DNA of 21,254 bases from a virus. Of this stretch, positions 15,624 through 21,166 are shown piece after piece; positions within the stretch are counted from its first letter, which is position 1, and the number at the start of each line of letters is the position of its first letter. The stretch lies in IMG/VR virus record IMGVR_UViG_3300035698_001128, positions 1 through 21,254 of that record; one strand, written 5' to 3'. The notes below the pieces were generated by a model, which was given only the letters and a program-made list of their open reading frames with translations, ran no database searches and was not told the origin of the DNA. A program made the translations under genes and the position numbers.

Positions 15624-16879
15624 TAGTATCTGTTTCTTGAACTAGCAAACCCGAATTTGGGTTTACCTGTATTATTTGTATAATTAGATACTGCCATAGC
15701 CAGTGACATAACAATATCATCATGAGCTCCGGAAACTCCTTTATAGGTAAGTAAACCAGAGGGTAGAATCTTATATCCAAATGTTGCTAATTCATTATGG
15801 AGTTCCGGCCAAACAGCAGACGTAGGAAATTGTACAGCACCTTCTGATATTTGGAGCTTTAGATTTTCTATAATATCGGACTTAGTTTTATTGGTAGTGG
15901 TAAAGGGTACAACTAAAGAACCTACTTTTATTTTAAGTTGTTCAAATATGACAGATCCTATATTATTCAGTTCCACAAAGGTCGAACATCGCCATTGGAG
16001 TATCTTTGAAACTACCCCGTCCATTATCTGTTCCCAAGAGGTTTGTCTCTCTCTGAAATAGTCTACTATATTACCCTTATCGTCAAGAATCGTTAATACT
16101 GTATAGTCATCTGCAATTGCAAGGTCTAATCCTGCTCTATAAAGTACTCCTGGTGTTGGTTTCTTTTGAAACTTAGATAGTGTAGAGATTCTGTCTACTC
16201 CTTCGAATACCAAGGACGAGGAATCTGTAAACTCCCCGAGGTACTCAGAAGCAAATATAGCAGGAGGGAGAAGCTTACGTGCAAACTGTATTTCCTGTGG
16301 ATCTATATATGGATTTTCTTCGGTCTTTATCGTATAGGATCTCCAGTCAGTAAATTCCGGGTCTAAACCAAGATCAAAAAGATCCTTTAAATGATTCTTA
16401 CCTCTAGGTGTACTAAAGAAGCAAATCTTTTTACCTTTGATAAGCGTGGCTGGTTTTAGAATCTCGTTCCAAAGATTCTCTCTTTGATAAGCGTGTTCAT
16501 CACATAGTAAGTAATCGAATGTATTTCCTCTAATGGAATTGTAGGCTTCACCAGAGAAAAAAGACATCGTAGATCCATTCTTGAAATTTATTACTAGATC
16601 CTGTGCATTATTAGAAGCCACTAACATGACTGCAGAGTCTCCTAACGACTTTAACATTTCAAGGTACAGCTTTTTAGACTGGGAAAATACCGGTGATATT
16701 ACACCCGTCATCATACTAGGTGCTTCTAATGTAAACTTAAACGCTAAATTTAGAATCATTAGAGATTTACCACACTGTCTAGACGAGGAAATTACATGAT
16801 GCTTGGCCGGAGTATTTAAGATTCCACCAAGTATTCTAACCTGTGATGGATAAGGAGTAAAGTTAGTAGTTATATTCAT
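15623..16879 (-). CDS. terL: Terminase large subunit
   Basis: This 418-aa packaging motor has both expected domains. The ATPase part has a Walker A at 32-39 (SSRQCGKS), a Walker B at 124-128 (LLCDE) with catalytic Glu128, and a coupling motif 'FFSTP' at 154-158. The nuclease part has acidic residues at Asp252 (AGLDLAIADD), Glu303 (VELNN) and Asp387/Asp388 (GAHDDIVMS), as in RNase H-like terminase nucleases. It pumps DNA through the portal and cuts concatemers. The start overlaps the small-terminase stop as TAATG. Confidence 0.95.
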   Translation of the reverse strand: MNITTNFTPYPSQVRILGGILNTPAKHHVISSSRQCGKSLMILNLAFKFTLEAPSMMTGVISPVFSQSKKLYLEMLKSLGDSAVMLVASNNAQDLVINFKNGSTMSFFSGEAYNSIRGNTFDYLLCDEHAYQRENLWNEILKPATLIKGKKICFFSTPRGKNHLKDLFDLGLDPEFTDWRSYTIKTEENPYIDPQEIQFARKLLPPAIFASEYLGEFTDSSSLVFEGVDRISTLSKFQKKPTPGVLYRAGLDLAIADDYTVLTILDDKGNIVDYFRERQTSWEQIMDGVVSKILQWRCSTFVELNNIGSVIFEQLKIKVGSLVVPFTTTNKTKSDIIENLKLQISEGAVQFPTSAVWPELHNELATFGYKILPSGLLTYKGVSGAHDDIVMSLAMAVSNYTNNTGKPKFGFASSRNRY

Positions 16880-17190
16880 TACTCTGTATCCCCCTTAACC
16901 TTTTTTTCGGGTGCAGTATTGAAATTAACTATGATATTCTCGAAAAGGTCCTTACCTTCAGATCCAGTAATTTCTTGTCTGGCTAACTTAGGTATAAAAT
17001 ACTCTGACATCTTAATTATAATATCAAATCTTTTAGAAGGATCTTCGATTCCAGATAACCAAGCTCCAAAGTTGTCCATATTATCCTCTACAAACTTCTG
17101 GTAAGCTTCCCTAATTTCTTTTGTAGACTTGTTAGGAGTGCCTTTTGGTCTTCCTTTAGGGTTGTAATTATTGTTTTTCGATGCTGACAT
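16879..17190 (-). CDS. terS: Terminase small subunit-like protein
   Basis: This 103-aa protein opens with a basic, unstructured 'NPKGRPKGTPNKSTKEIREAYQKFV', a DNA-binding motif seen at the N-terminus of many small terminases, and continues with a short helical part ('AWLSGIEDPSKRFDIIIKMSEYFIPKLARQEI'). Small terminases recognise the packaging site and feed DNA to the large subunit. It directly precedes terL and overlaps it by TAATG. It is the first gene of the packaging block. Confidence 0.8.
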   Translation of the reverse strand: MSASKNNNYNPKGRPKGTPNKSTKEIREAYQKFVEDNMDNFGAWLSGIEDPSKRFDIIIKMSEYFIPKLARQEITGSEGKDLFENIIVNFNTAPEKKVKGDTE

Positions 17191-17194
17191 AAGA

Positions 17195-17272
17195 TTAATT
17201 AAGATTCTTTAACTTTAGATATGTTAAAAGACTTAATTTCTCGTCGGGGTTGGCTACCTTGCCATATGACAT
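17195..17272 (-). CDS. Possible 25-aa leader peptide upstream of the small terminase
   Basis: An ATG at 17270-17272 opens 25 codons (MSYGKVANPDEKLSLLTYLK...) ending in TAA at 17195-17197, four bases before the small-terminase start. The composition looks protein-like and the position suits a leader or coupling peptide, but it is too short for a family call and could be chance. The remaining gap to 17355 holds a G-rich patch with three CGGGG/CCCCG motifs and no gene that I see. It does not fold into a tRNA by eye. Confidence 0.3.
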   Translation of the reverse strand: MSYGKVANPDEKLSLLTYLKLKNLN

Positions 17273-17331
17273 CTTAAACTAAGAAAACGGGGCATTGTCC
17301 TATAGTGCATGTACGACTCGGGGTGAAGGAT

Positions 17332-17365
17332 TATTAGACTTCGTTAGACAGACTATTAGACTTCG
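17332..17365 (-). repeat. 12-bp direct repeat spanning a stop codon
   Basis: TATTAGACTTCG occurs at 17332-17343 and again at 17354-17365, ten bases apart, and a third partial TTAGAC lies between. The second copy on the minus strand includes the last codons and TAA of the AP2-like gene, so the gene's 3' end looks locally duplicated. Confidence 0.85.
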
Positions 17366-17562
17366 CCCTCTTGGGTATCATATTCTCCCCTTATAAAAGA
17401 GCTAAGTGCTTTATTATATTCTACTCTTGCCTCTTCAATAGTGTTAAAGCTACCAAATGACTTGGTTAGGGTTTCTGATATGATATTGACTAGAAACCTG
17501 TTAGTATTATTACAATAAGATATTCCATTACGTAATTTAGTTACTTCTTTATTGTTATCCAT
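17356..17562 (-). CDS. Small AP2-like DNA-binding protein
   Basis: This 68-aa protein has the outline of an AP2-type domain: short strands 'LRNGISYCNNTNRFLVNIISE', a turn 'SFGSFNT', then a helix 'IEEARVEYNKALSSF'. In AP2 domains a three-stranded sheet followed by 'G.F.T.eeA..aYn.A' binds DNA. In phages such domains usually accompany homing endonucleases, but no nuclease domain is present. It follows the Ntn-hydrolase gene by 22 bp and probably shares its transcript. A regulator role is inference. Confidence 0.5.
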   Translation of the reverse strand: MDNNKEVTKLRNGISYCNNTNRFLVNIISETLTKSFGSFNTIEEARVEYNKALSSFIRGEYDTQEGEV

Positions 17563-17584
17563 AGTGTTTTAGATTTGATTTAAT

Positions 17585-18181
17585 TTAAAGGCCCGGAATT
17601 TGTATTTGGGAGCCAGAAAGCTTAATGATTATGGCATTAGTACCAGCTGTTGACATTATATGAATGTTACCACCAACACTTGGACATAAGAAGCTTGCTG
17701 CATTAATAGCATGAACTAATACGTCTTTTGGACTTGGTGATTTATTGGTCCATATATATCCAAGTGCATATTCTTCTCCTGCACCACATGCATCGTACGG
17801 GGTTTGACACTCAGATACAGAGAAATCAGAATATACGTGGAATAACCTATCCTTATAACCTATTAGAAACTCACCGCCTTCTATCTGTCCGTCATAATTT
17901 CTGGAATATAGATTATCTTCAAAGCATTGGATTAAAGAATTAGTGAATTTGGTACATAGATATTCATAAGGATCTTGCTTTTCGATTGGCGGAGGGCTAA
18001 AAGAGAATTGCATTAACTGGATCATCCTATATGATGTAGTAGCACCTATTATGAACTCGTCTAATTTAAAGACCTTCTTATCCTTTCTATGCTTTATTGC
18101 ATTGTCATTTGATCCTATAGAATCTGATGCTATTATTACCTCTTTCTTTATTGAATCTACTATACCTACTATACAAGTCAT
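17585..18181 (-). CDS. Proteasome/HslV-like Ntn-hydrolase
   Basis: The 198-aa protein has the fold signature of proteasome beta/HslV subunits. Thr2 follows the initiator Met and would become the N-terminal nucleophile. 'VIIASDSIGS' places an Asp at 20, and 'KDKKVFKLDEFIIGATTS' (33-50) supplies the Lys (34-36) and the turn into the next strand. Downstream, 'ACGAGEEYALGYIW' (131-144) matches the Gly-Ser/Ala-Gly-x-x-Tyr-Ala block of the family. A helix 'DVLVHAINAAS' follows, then the strand 'NIHIMSTAG'. Such enzymes cleave peptides as oligomers with an unfoldase. None is in the window. A prohead protease is already present, so the target is unknown. Confidence 0.7.
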   Translation of the reverse strand: MTCIVGIVDSIKKEVIIASDSIGSNDNAIKHRKDKKVFKLDEFIIGATTSYRMIQLMQFSFSPPPIEKQDPYEYLCTKFTNSLIQCFEDNLYSRNYDGQIEGGEFLIGYKDRLFHVYSDFSVSECQTPYDACGAGEEYALGYIWTNKSPSPKDVLVHAINAASFLCPSVGGNIHIMSTAGTNAIIIKLSGSQIQIPGL

Positions 18182-18195
18182 AATATTGGTTTGTT

Positions 18196-18205
18196 TTATA
18201 TATTC
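18196..18205 (-). promoter_or_regulatory. GATATATAA-like box before the Ntn-hydrolase gene
   Basis: GAATATATAA lies 14 nt upstream of the ATG at 18181, after the terminator of the lipoprotein unit. It is a weaker match to the shared box. Confidence 0.4.
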
Positions 18206-18240
18206 TTTTGCGCGGCCGGACTTTTAAGATCTGAACAGAA

Positions 18241-18268
18241 AAGCCCCCAGCGAAATTACTGGAGGCTT
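18241..18268 (-). terminator. Hairpin terminator after the lipoprotein gene
   Basis: On the minus strand AAGCCTCCAG (18268-18259) pairs with CTGGGGGCTT (18250-18241), with one T-G wobble and an 8-nt loop, followed by TTTTC. It begins 22 bp after the lipoprotein stop. Confidence 0.8.
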
Positions 18269-18290
18269 GTGAACGGCTTAGCTTATGAAA

Positions 18291-18644
18291 CTAATAATAT
18301 TGTGTTACAAATGGATTTTCTATGATTTCACCTAGTCTTGCTACTCTTCTAGATGTCCAGCCTTGTTGACATCCTTTATAAAATGTGATTCTCTCTACGT
18401 CACCTACATACGTTTCGCTTATAGGTCTTGAGATATTAATATCACATAAATCGTCTTCTGTTACTTGCTGGATCTGTATAGTTTCCCATAATTTAGGATC
18501 CTCTAAATGTCCTGGTTGGAAAACTTCGTCTCCACCTAGGATAAGTCTTTCGTAGGTAACCATTTCACAAGAGCATGGTTCTTTTTGACAAGAGGTGAAT
18601 AGGATAATTGCGAGTGTAATAAGTAGTAGTTTTGTCGTTTTCAT
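18291..18644 (-). CDS. Lipoprotein with candidate surface-export signal
   Basis: The 117-aa protein has a classic lipoprotein signal: a basic start, a hydrophobic stretch (LLLITLAIILF) and a lipobox LFTSC with Cys19 to be acylated. After the Cys comes QKEP, close to the K-(D/E) rule of the flavobacterial lipoprotein export signal that sends lipoproteins to the cell surface. Two further cysteines (24 and 26) follow, then a soluble domain I do not recognise. Phage lipoproteins of this size can block receptors and exclude superinfection. That is inference. It follows a 44-aa ORF by two bases and ends before a strong hairpin. Confidence 0.75.
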   Translation of the reverse strand: MKTTKLLLITLAIILFTSCQKEPCSCEMVTYERLILGGDEVFQPGHLEDPKLWETIQIQQVTEDDLCDINISRPISETYVGDVERITFYKGCQQGWTSRRVARLGEIIENPFVTQYY

Positions 18645-18646
18645 AA

Positions 18647-18781
18647 TTAGTAAGTTACATTAAATACTGTTAAAGGTTCTTCTGGAGATTCTTGATCTTC
18701 GAAAGTTTGGTCTAGTTCTATGTTATCTAGAAATTTGATTAGATCCTTAATGGGTTCTGATAATTCTGAATTGTTTGTCAT
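18647..18781 (-). CDS. Hypothetical 44-aa acidic protein upstream of the lipoprotein
   Basis: An ATG at 18779-18781 opens 44 codons (MTNNSELSEPIKDLIKF...) to TAA at 18647-18649. The lipoprotein start follows after two bases, so they are likely translated together. The protein is acidic with an amphipathic helix 'IKDLIKFLDNIEL' and no signal peptide. A GATATATAG box lies 24 nt upstream of its start. No family recognised. The box, tight coupling and normal codon use support a real gene. Confidence 0.55.
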   Translation of the reverse strand: MTNNSELSEPIKDLIKFLDNIELDQTFEDQESPEEPLTVFNVTY

Positions 18782-18805
18782 TTAAATATTTAGTTATTTT
18801 GTCTT

Positions 18806-18814
18806 CTATATATC
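18806..18814 (-). promoter_or_regulatory. GATATATAG box before the 44-aa ORF and lipoprotein
   Basis: GATATATAG on the minus strand, preceded by TTA, is 24 nt from the ATG at 18781 and lies in the 143-bp gap after the 69-aa gene. A CCCTAAA/TTTAGGG inverted pair elsewhere in that gap has an 80-nt loop and is not convincing. Confidence 0.45.
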
Positions 18815-18924
18815 TAAATAGGTTTAGGTTTTTTTGATCCCCCTAAATGGACATTGTTGTCTTTAGTAGGATTACAAATATAAGCATTCTTTTTTAATTA
18901 CCTATGATGTATATGTTATTATCT

Positions 18925-19134
18925 TTAGGGCGCGGAATTTCCTGGTCCTCCTTTAGAATAACCCAGTGATATCCGGGTCCACTTGCTTATCATTGCTGCG
19001 TATTCTTTATCAAAATCGTAAACCTGTACTCCTTTGAGCTTTGATTCAAAACATTTCCTGATTAAAGCAACTAATTCAGCGCTAAAGATCTTAAGGTCTT
19101 TGTCGTTTAAATTTAAATCGTTACTTGGTTTCAT
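18925..19134 (-). CDS. Hypothetical 69-aa protein
   Basis: The protein has a polar N-terminus, then a helix 'LKIFSAELVALIRKCFESKL' and a strand-like 'GVQVYDFDKEYAAMISKWTRI', ending in a Gly/Pro-rich tail. No family recognised. The ATG is only three bases after a GATATATAA box, so if the box is a promoter the message would be nearly leaderless. It lies alone between the terminator of the 87-aa gene and the next promoter-like box. Confidence 0.55.
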   Translation of the reverse strand: MKPSNDLNLNDKDLKIFSAELVALIRKCFESKLKGVQVYDFDKEYAAMISKWTRISLGYSKGGPGNSAP

Positions 19135-19137
19135 GGT

Positions 19138-19146
19138 TTATATATC
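19138..19146 (-). promoter_or_regulatory. GATATATAA box before the 69-aa gene
   Basis: GATATATAA, preceded by TTT, ends three bases before the ATG at 19134 and starts just after the T run of the upstream terminator. The spacing is the shortest of the set. Confidence 0.45.
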
Positions 19147-19154
19147 AAATAAAA

Positions 19155-19188
19155 AGCCAGACCTTAAATGACAGTAAAAGGTCTGGCT
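19155..19188 (-). terminator. Hairpin terminator after the 87-aa gene
   Basis: On the minus strand AGCCAGACCTT (19188-19178) pairs perfectly with AAGGTCTGGCT (19165-19155) around a 12-nt loop, followed by TTTTATTTG. It starts 56 bp after the stop of the 87-aa gene. Confidence 0.9.
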
Positions 19189-19244
19189 ACTAGAAGTAAA
19201 GGTGATTTATAGATAAAATTCTTGTGTCCTTTACAGCGATGATA

Positions 19245-19508
19245 CTAATCTTTTTCTGGATTCTTCCAATGTTTACGTCTCCATTCTTCCATTTGTAAGT
19301 ACTCCTTTGACTTTCTGTCGTATTTACTATTTCTTATAGCCTCGTTTTTCCTTTGAAGCCTTTCTATTTGTGCATTTTCTTTTTCTATGTCGCTTTTCCA
19401 AGTAAGCCAGTGTCTTATTATATGCTCCATTTGTCTTACTGTATTCTCTTTAGTAAGGGGTTCGTATTTAAAATCAGGATGTCCGGGGATTTTACTATTG
19501 TCTTCCAT
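19245..19508 (-). CDS. Hypothetical 87-aa coiled-coil protein
   Basis: The frame is open back to 19559, but that upstream part overlaps the GATATATAA box and terminator arms. The ATG at 19506-19508, giving MEDNSKIPGHPDFKYEPLTK, is 25 nt after the box, so I chose it. The protein is Lys/Glu/Arg-rich with a helix and coiled-coil-like middle ('WKSDIEKENAQIERLQRKNEAI') and a basic C-terminal tail with Trp residues. No family recognised. It forms a single-gene unit with its own box and terminator, directly after the polymerase-like gene. Confidence 0.6.
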   Translation of the reverse strand: MEDNSKIPGHPDFKYEPLTKENTVRQMEHIIRHWLTWKSDIEKENAQIERLQRKNEAIRNSKYDRKSKEYLQMEEWRRKHWKNPEKD

Positions 19509-19533
19509 ATTAATTGTTATTTTTGTTGTCCCT

Positions 19534-19542
19534 TTATATATC
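19534..19542 (-). promoter_or_regulatory. GATATATAA box before the 87-aa gene
   Basis: GATATATAA preceded by TTG lies 25 nt upstream of the chosen start at 19508 and starts nine bases beyond the hairpin that ends the polymerase-like gene. Confidence 0.5.
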
Positions 19543-19551
19543 CAACAAAAA

Positions 19552-19578
19552 AGAACCAATCTACGGGAGATTGGTTCT
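19552..19578 (-). terminator. Hairpin terminator after the polymerase-like gene
   Basis: On the minus strand AGAACCAATCT (19578-19568) pairs perfectly with AGATTGGTTCT (19562-19552) around a 5-nt loop (CCCGT), followed by a T run. It lies 77 bp after the stop codon of the polymerase-like gene. Confidence 0.9.
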
Positions 19579-19655
19579 ATCTAATACTAAATAGCTGACA
19601 ACAAGCTAAACAATTATGATTTACCTATTATATGGGAACAATCGAAATATGTTCC

Positions 19656-20888
19656 TTATTTTAGTGTTACTTTAAGATTTAAATCTAGAAACTTCTGGGT
19701 TAAACGATTAGTGGTTCTATTAAAAGCTAAATCCGAGACTAAAATTGAATCATGGCGGGTTAATACTGGAGTATTCTCTAATTTTGACGCGGAAATAAAG
19801 ATAGAAGCTTCTAAAGACTGCAATTTAAACCATAAAGTTCTTTCCTCTCCAGCTTGTTCAGCAGCGGATCTTGATTGAAACTTGAATTCGTTTATCTGGT
19901 CTACTAATAAAGGATAAACCGCTTCTAAACACTTAGCTAATTTACCTTTTATTAAACTATTGTTGAAAAACACTTTAGCAAACGAGATTAACTTGAATTC
20001 GTTTCTTGACATTCCCATATTTAGTGCCATTTTATCGTAGAAAGAACCATCTTCGCAGTCTGCTTTGAACTTTGGATTGTCTATTATAGCGTTTAGTAGT
20101 AAAGGCTGACAATTAGCTGCATCTATTTCCTTTACCCTGTTTCCATTTAGAGTTAAAAACGGTAAAGCCAGGCTCGGTAGGTTTGCAATAGATGTATAAT
20201 GTCTTCCTGTAGACGATTCTGAAAATGAATGTATACCTAGATTGATCTTTAGTCCTCTAATCTTTAAACCATATGCTACTTTGGGTGTTAATACGACACC
20301 CTTTCCTTTACTGAACTTATATACCTGTCCTACCTTGCTATCAACTGAATTAAAGTATCCCTCCAGATCAATTTTAGTCAAATATAGATCCTTTATATGC
20401 TTAATGTTACTAGGATTAGCTTCTATTAAATCTTTTAGAGAAGTAAACAACCTAACAATCTTTCTAAAATCAATTTGAATCTTTTGAGTGGACGAAAAAT
20501 CTAATTCTGGGTTTATTCTATAAGACTTTGAAAATCTACTTTCTGAATATTTATCATTTATGTCTATTAATCTAAGTTCTGAAAGTATTTGGAGTAATTC
20601 TGAATATGTAAACACCCTTTCGTCACATGTAATTCGGAATTTCTTAAATGTAGTTCTGGAAATATTTACATAAAAGTTGTTTAAAAAGGTATCTTTAGAT
20701 TCTCCATTAAGGCTAAACCTTTTTGCTGATTGAGCTATTAGTATATTTATCCAGAGTTGGATTAATCGATCTATTAGCTTTATTGAATTCTTTGGTGTTA
20801 TAGTAGGATAGATATTTTTAACATAATCTTGGATATGCTCTATAACTTGTACTGGAATTGGATAATCATTTGTTCTCATTGTTGTCAT
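19656..20888 (-). CDS. Divergent family A DNA polymerase-like protein without exonuclease
   Basis: The C-terminal ~200 residues of this 410-aa protein carry family A palm/finger motifs in order. Motif A is 'VKEIDAANCQPLLL' with Asp256. Motif B fits R295-x3-K299-x3-F303-x3-F307 ('RNEFKLISFAKVFF'), where F303 matches the Pol I Phe762 position. A 'LQSLEASIFISA' helix (356-367) matches the conserved Q-helix. Motif C is 'LTRHDSILV' with His379-Asp380. The Pol I Glu710 position appears to be Gln261, the Tyr766 position Phe307, and the acid after HD is Ser. The N-terminal half is unassigned, perhaps with a winged helix. There is no 3'-5' exonuclease. A replicative, repair or primer-extending role is inference. 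The gene has its own box and terminator. Confidence 0.65.
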   Translation of the reverse strand: MTTMRTNDYPIPVQVIEHIQDYVKNIYPTITPKNSIKLIDRLIQLWINILIAQSAKRFSLNGESKDTFLNNFYVNISRTTFKKFRITCDERVFTYSELLQILSELRLIDINDKYSESRFSKSYRINPELDFSSTQKIQIDFRKIVRLFTSLKDLIEANPSNIKHIKDLYLTKIDLEGYFNSVDSKVGQVYKFSKGKGVVLTPKVAYGLKIRGLKINLGIHSFSESSTGRHYTSIANLPSLALPFLTLNGNRVKEIDAANCQPLLLNAIIDNPKFKADCEDGSFYDKMALNMGMSRNEFKLISFAKVFFNNSLIKGKLAKCLEAVYPLLVDQINEFKFQSRSAAEQAGEERTLWFKLQSLEASIFISASKLENTPVLTRHDSILVSDLAFNRTTNRLTQKFLDLNLKVTLK

Positions 20889-20925
20889 TATTTTTATTAC
20901 AAGTCTTGGATACTTGAATGTTAAA

Positions 20926-20934
20926 TTATATATC
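20926..20934 (-). promoter_or_regulatory. GATATATAA box before the polymerase-like gene
   Basis: GATATATAA preceded by TTC lies 37 nt upstream of the ATG at 20888. Confidence 0.45.
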
Positions 20935-21018
20935 GAAATACCTCTGCACTTTTTGTATATTCTTTATATTATTTACTTATCTAAACGCGACTTATATAAA
21001 CAGAACTTATTAAACAAA

Positions 21019-21052
21019 TTGGGGTTAGTAATCCACCAAGATCTAACCCCAA
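21019..21052. terminator. Strong hairpin, possible bidirectional terminator
   Basis: TTGGGGTTAG (21019-21028) is perfectly complementary to CTAACCCCAA (21043-21052) across a 14-nt loop. T-rich sequence follows on both strands (TTTTAATA on plus, TTTGTTTAAT on minus). With all genes on the minus strand, it most likely ends a transcript entering from the right edge. Confidence 0.75.
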
Positions 21053-21085
21053 TTTTAATAACAACAATGTCTTTAATAAGACACA

Positions 21086-21094
21086 CTATATATC
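21086..21094 (-). promoter_or_regulatory. GATATATAG box upstream of the hairpin
   Basis: GATATATAG preceded by TTT on the minus strand. No gene follows before the hairpin at 21019-21052, so it would give only a short RNA of roughly 70 nt if active, or it may be chance. Confidence 0.25.
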
Positions 21095-21166
21095 AAAATT
21101 AGATTAAAAGGTTTCGGGCCGACTTAGGCACAGGATGGTTAAGGTTATATCTAATCGAATGTTATA

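Noticed and set aside
17200-17355. G-rich gap that might be a tRNA or structured RNA
   Set aside because: No acceptor stem, T-arm consensus or anticodon stem could be folded on either strand. The CGGGG motifs are irregularly spaced.
18840-18930. CCCTAAA/TTTAGGG inverted pair
   Set aside because: The 80-nt loop and 7-bp arms make a functional hairpin unlikely.
18850-21070. Shared 10-11 bp words (GACAACAATG) at 18851-18860, at the polymerase-like start (20877-20886) and near 21061
   Set aside because: Too short, and the three sites differ in orientation and context. Probably chance in AT-rich DNA.
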